NCBI GenBank assembly: GCA_002364005.1
Contig: DEXG01000028.1
Span: 10,495-30,034 of the forward strand
DNA from: Phycisphaerales bacterium UBA3190
GTDB taxonomy: Bacteria > Planctomycetota > Phycisphaerae > Phycisphaerales > UBA1924
Length of the DNA: 19,540 bases
Direction of reading: 5' to 3'
Part shown: in pieces, positions 16,963-19,540 of the stretch
Position numbering within the stretch: the stretch's first letter is position 1
Layout: each line of letters begins with the position of its first letter
The notes under the pieces: generated by a model
Seen by the model: only the letters and a program-made list of their open reading frames with translations
What the model was told of the DNA's origin: nothing
Database searches by the model: none
Made by a program: the position numbers and the translations under genes

Positions 16963-17010
16963 TTGACAAAAGTATACCGAGGGTGTACTTTGTATACCGA
17001 GGGAGTACTT
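16963..17010 (+). promoter_or_regulatory. tetR promoter with tandem 20-bp operator repeat
   Basis: TTGACA (16963-16968) and TACTTT (16986-16991) are 17 bases apart, a good housekeeping-type promoter. AGTATACCGAGGGTGTACTT (16971-16990) is repeated directly as TGTATACCGAGGGAGTACTT (16991-17010) with 18 of 20 identities. Each copy is itself an imperfect palindrome (AGTATAC-N5-GTGTACT in the first). The Shine-Dalgarno GAGGGAG (16999-17005) lies in the second copy. Predicted transcripts have only about 13 untranslated bases. Confidence 0.75.
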
Positions 17011-17655
17011 ATGCTCAAGCAGGCTGACATCAGGGCGCAACGGGAACAGTGGTTCATCGAGTGTGCGCGTGAACTGCTCGATGAGCAGGGGTACGACAGC
17101 ATGTCGATGAATGAGCTGGCCGAATCGGCCTCGTTCACCAAGCGAACGCTGTATCAGTATTTCAAGAACAAACGCGAGGTGTATCTCGCGGTGGTCGCGT
17201 CCGATTTGCTGGCGCTCGAGGCCGTGCTTCATGCATCGCTCAGCGCGTGTGAAACCGGGCGCGAGCGGTACCTGTCCTGGCTGGTCGCGTTTCTTGGGTA
17301 TGTGCGGGAGCAGCCGCGCGCATACGAGCGGATCTTCGGCTTCGAAGAGCATGATTTTCATATCGATCGTGCGGTCGATGAGGGCGATGTGTTTCTGTCC
17401 CGGTGCATCGAGATCCATCACCGGATCACGGGCGGGACGCTCGAGCAGATCGAGGCGGGGCAGCGAGACGGGAGCATCAGCAGTGAGCGATTGCCCTGCG
17501 AGATCATGCTCGCGGTGTGGGCGGCGATGGTGGGGGTGATTCGCGTGGTTTCCATACGGCGCGATCAGCTCGAGATGGGCTACTCGACCACGACCGATGT
17601 GCTCTTCGAGATGCTCATGGGCATGATCAACAGCGTGATTGATGGGGAAGTGTGA
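17011..17655 (+). CDS. TetR/AcrR family transcriptional regulator
   Basis: This 214-residue regulator has the N-terminal TetR helix-turn-helix: CARELLDEQGYDSMSMNELAE followed by the recognition helix SFTKRTLYQYFKNKREVYLAVV. The C-terminal ligand-binding part is helical, with the dimer-face stretch LAVWAAMVGVIRVVSIR. TetR proteins usually repress a neighbouring promoter until a small ligand binds. The tandem repeat at 16971-17010 is the likely binding site. ATG at 17011 lies five bases after GAGGGAG; a longer frame upstream would cross the terminator. The alpha/beta hydrolase starts 21 bases downstream, so the ligand may be related to that enzyme's substrate. Confidence 0.9.
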   Translation: MLKQADIRAQREQWFIECARELLDEQGYDSMSMNELAESASFTKRTLYQYFKNKREVYLAVVASDLLALEAVLHASLSACETGRERYLSWLVAFLGYVREQPRAYERIFGFEEHDFHIDRAVDEGDVFLSRCIEIHHRITGGTLEQIEAGQRDGSISSERLPCEIMLAVWAAMVGVIRVVSIRRDQLEMGYSTTTDVLFEMLMGMINSVIDGEV

Positions 17656-17676
17656 ACAATCAACGGGAGGGGCGAC

Positions 17677-19428
17677 ATGATGTGGAGTAGGCGGCTTTGT
17701 GCCACGGTACTGGTTCTTGGGGTGTTCGGCGTCTTGGCGACCGCCGAGCCGACGCTTGTGGATACGCGCATTGAACAACTGCAAACGCGTGATGGTTCGG
17801 GCATCGAGGTCGAATACGGCTTCCTTGTGGTGCCTGAGAATCGCCTGGACCCGAAGAGCCGGGATATCCGGCTGGCGTACATCCGTACCCGATCGGGCAA
17901 TGCGCCTGCCGGTGCTTCACCTTTGGTGATGATCGCGGGTGGTCCGGGCGGTTCGAGTATCGATCTGGTCGAGGGATTCGTTGGCGGGGGCGGGGAGCGG
18001 CTGATCTCGATGATTGGGCGTGATGTGATCGGCATCGATCAGCGCGGCGTGGGGCGTTCGGAGCCGAATCTTGAATCGGATGTGCTCTTCGGTCTCGATC
18101 CCAGCGCACCGGGCGATCCTGAGCAGATGCTCCTGAAGATGCGTGCGGTGTGTGCGCAGCAGGCGCAGGCGATGGGTGAATCGGGGATTGACCTGCGTGG
18201 ATATACCAGCGTGCAGAGCGCAGACGATTTCGATGATGCACGCCGAGCGATGGGGTATGAGAAGCTGGTGCTCTGGGGCGGGAGCTACGGCTCGCACCTG
18301 GCGATGGCGACCATCCGTCGCCATGGGGCGCACATCGAACGGGCACTGCTGACGGGGCCCGAGGGGCCTGATCATACTTTGAAGCTGCCCTCGCAGATGC
18401 AGACGGTGCTTGAGCGGATCGCCGATCTGGCCAAACGCGACAAGGGTCTGGGCATGCCCGATCTGCTGGGGACGCTGGGCTCGGTGCTCGAACGCGCCGA
18501 CGCCGAGCCCATCAGCGTCGAGGTTGATGGGGAAGCGGTCGGGATCAGCGGGTTCGACATCCGCCGGGCCGTGTTCCATCGCATGTACACGGTGCGAGAC
18601 GGGATCGTGACGATCCCGGCCTTTGTGGCACGCCTGGCGGATGGGGACTTTGAGCCGTTGGCTCGTGAACTGATGAAGGAGCGGGAAGAAGAGGGGGTGT
18701 GGTCGATGATGGCGATGGTTATGGACGCGGCGTCCGGCGCGAGCGAGGCCCGGCGGGCGCGGATCGAGCAGGAGCTTGATCAGGCGTTGCTCGGCGATGT
18801 CATGAACTTCCCAACCGATTCGATCGGTGATGCGTTGGGTGCGCCCGATCTGGGCGCGTCGTACCGGGGCGTGCTTGAGAGCGATGTGCCGATGCTTTTT
18901 ATCGTCGGGGATCTCGACGCGATGACACCCGTGAGCAACGCCAAGGCATTGATGGAGCACATGCCCAACGCGCAGTTGGTGGTGGTTGAGCATGTGGCGC
19001 ACAACGACTTGCCGCTGGGCATGCCCGAACTGTTCCCGATCTGGAGCGGGTTCATCGCTGGGAAATCGGTGCAGTCCAAGACGATCTCAGCGCCGGCGCC
19101 GAGCTTCGAGCCGATCGTGAAGGCGAAAGCGGATCGCGCCACACCTGTTGCGGATGTCGCGTCGGCGCCGGAGTTCGATGTTTCCCTGCTCATCGGCCGC
19201 TACGACCTCGGGCGAGCGGGGACGCTCGAAGTCCGTACGGGGGCATCGGGCGTGCTTGAGGCGAGCATCGGGGACGAAGCACCACAGCGAGTTCGAGCGG
19301 TTTCCGAGCATGAGCTTGAATGGATCGGTTCCGATCAGCGCCTGGAGCTGCGTGTGGATCGGGGCGGCACGGTCAAGCGTGCGTTCTACTTCAATGGCAG
19401 TCGACGCATCATCGCGCAGAAGCGGTAG
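17677..19428 (+). CDS. Exported alpha/beta hydrolase, TAP/proline iminopeptidase-like
   Basis: This 583-residue enzyme has a signal peptide (RRLCATVLVLGVFGVLATA, cleaved about residue 24). The hydrolase core shows IAGGPGGSS (oxyanion loop), IGIDQRGVGRSE, the nucleophile elbow GGSYG with Ser203, Asp414 in GDLDAMTP and His442 in EHVAHND, the order typical of TAP-type and S33 peptidases that act on exported peptides or esters. A cap region lies between about 235 and 390. Residues about 495-583 form a separate beta-rich domain (LLIGRYDLG, LEVRTGASGVLEASIG, RLELRVDRGG) resembling DUF3471-type domains. GGGAGG lies six bases before ATG 17677. It is cotranscribed with tetR. Confidence 0.87.
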   Translation: MMWSRRLCATVLVLGVFGVLATAEPTLVDTRIEQLQTRDGSGIEVEYGFLVVPENRLDPKSRDIRLAYIRTRSGNAPAGASPLVMIAGGPGGSSIDLVEGFVGGGGERLISMIGRDVIGIDQRGVGRSEPNLESDVLFGLDPSAPGDPEQMLLKMRAVCAQQAQAMGESGIDLRGYTSVQSADDFDDARRAMGYEKLVLWGGSYGSHLAMATIRRHGAHIERALLTGPEGPDHTLKLPSQMQTVLERIADLAKRDKGLGMPDLLGTLGSVLERADAEPISVEVDGEAVGISGFDIRRAVFHRMYTVRDGIVTIPAFVARLADGDFEPLARELMKEREEEGVWSMMAMVMDAASGASEARRARIEQELDQALLGDVMNFPTDSIGDALGAPDLGASYRGVLESDVPMLFIVGDLDAMTPVSNAKALMEHMPNAQLVVVEHVAHNDLPLGMPELFPIWSGFIAGKSVQSKTISAPAPSFEPIVKAKADRATPVADVASAPEFDVSLLIGRYDLGRAGTLEVRTGASGVLEASIGDEAPQRVRAVSEHELEWIGSDQRLELRVDRGGTVKRAFYFNGSRRIIAQKR

Positions 19429-19446
19429 GGCCATCTGTAGTGTGGG

Positions 19447-19540
19447 TTATGTGCCTGCCCATGCCTCGCACTGGATCTCGACGACGAACTCGGGCGCGAT
19501 GAGTTCGCTGGTGCCGACCTGCGTGAGCGCGGGGGTGTGG
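19447..19540 (-). CDS. RidA family protein, C-terminal end
   Basis: Only the last 30 codons are in the window; the gene runs in from beyond position 19540. The reading HTPALTQVGTSELIAPEFVV followed by EIQCEA matches the end of RidA/YjgF proteins, which have T-x-VG...L-x-P...VEIE-x-x-A there. Most members hydrolyse reactive enamine/imine intermediates. The stop TAA is at 19447-19449. It converges on the hydrolase gene with an 18-base gap. Confidence 0.75.
   Translation of the reverse strand, partial: HTPALTQVGTSELIAPEFVVEIQCEAWAGT

Noticed and set aside
16699..17784. Minus-strand 361-codon frame across the tetR promoter
   Set aside because: It runs antisense through the terminator, operator and tetR gene, with no ribosome site and no recognisable domain.

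Overview
The window looks like chromosomal DNA from a GC-rich planctomycete, most likely of the class Phycisphaerae. This is an inference from several marks: a secreted protein ending in a PEP-CTERM-like tail (Pro-Ala-Pro-Ala-Thr, hydrophobic stretch, Arg-rich end), an FG-GAP/ASPIC secreted protein, DUF4870 and zinc-ribbon membrane proteins, and dispersed palindromic repeats of two kinds (TCCGCC-N3-GGCGGA hairpins and a 75-bp GGTGGCACAGGCG... inverted repeat) of a type I associate with these genomes. No rRNA, tRNA, CRISPR array or transposase was seen.

Layout. 1-230 holds repeat hairpins and a short reading-frame remnant. 259-7121 is a run of minus-strand genes: sucD-side P-loop/deoxyribosyltransferase-like fusion, FG-GAP/ASPIC secreted protein, PEP-CTERM-like secreted protein with its own terminator, a zinc-ribbon membrane protein, a DUF4870 protein, LptB (the ATPase of lipopolysaccharide export) and a PEGA-domain lipoprotein overlapping the end of lptB. 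7321-8334 is sucD on the plus strand. 8335-10120 is a more AT-rich stretch with two unrecognised genes: a secreted protein with a Cys- and Gly/Ala-rich hydrophobic C-terminus, and a small membrane protein whose start sits inside a 13-bp perfect inverted repeat. A secreted amidohydrolase (minus strand) follows, then, divergently, a CHASE-domain hybrid histidine kinase.

14121-16609 forms the most coherent unit: a MarR regulator, a WrbA-like flavodoxin, a DoxX membrane protein and a pirin. Three copies of a TTTGT-N4-ACAA(A/C) palindrome lie exactly before marR and before doxX, so these genes probably form a self-regulated regulon; the gene content suggests a response to quinones or other electrophiles/oxidants. 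16610-17010 is a non-coding stretch ending in a strong terminator and then a TetR promoter whose -10 and Shine-Dalgarno are embedded in two tandem 20-bp repeats. The TetR gene is followed closely by a secreted alpha/beta hydrolase (TAP/proline-iminopeptidase type). The window ends in the C-terminus of a RidA-family gene on the minus strand.

The observations I rate highest are the repeat cassette inserted in frame in the lipoprotein signal sequence, the three-site MarR regulon, the kinase-like/deoxyribosyltransferase-like fusion with an altered P-loop, the tandem operator before tetR, and the AT-rich gene pair.
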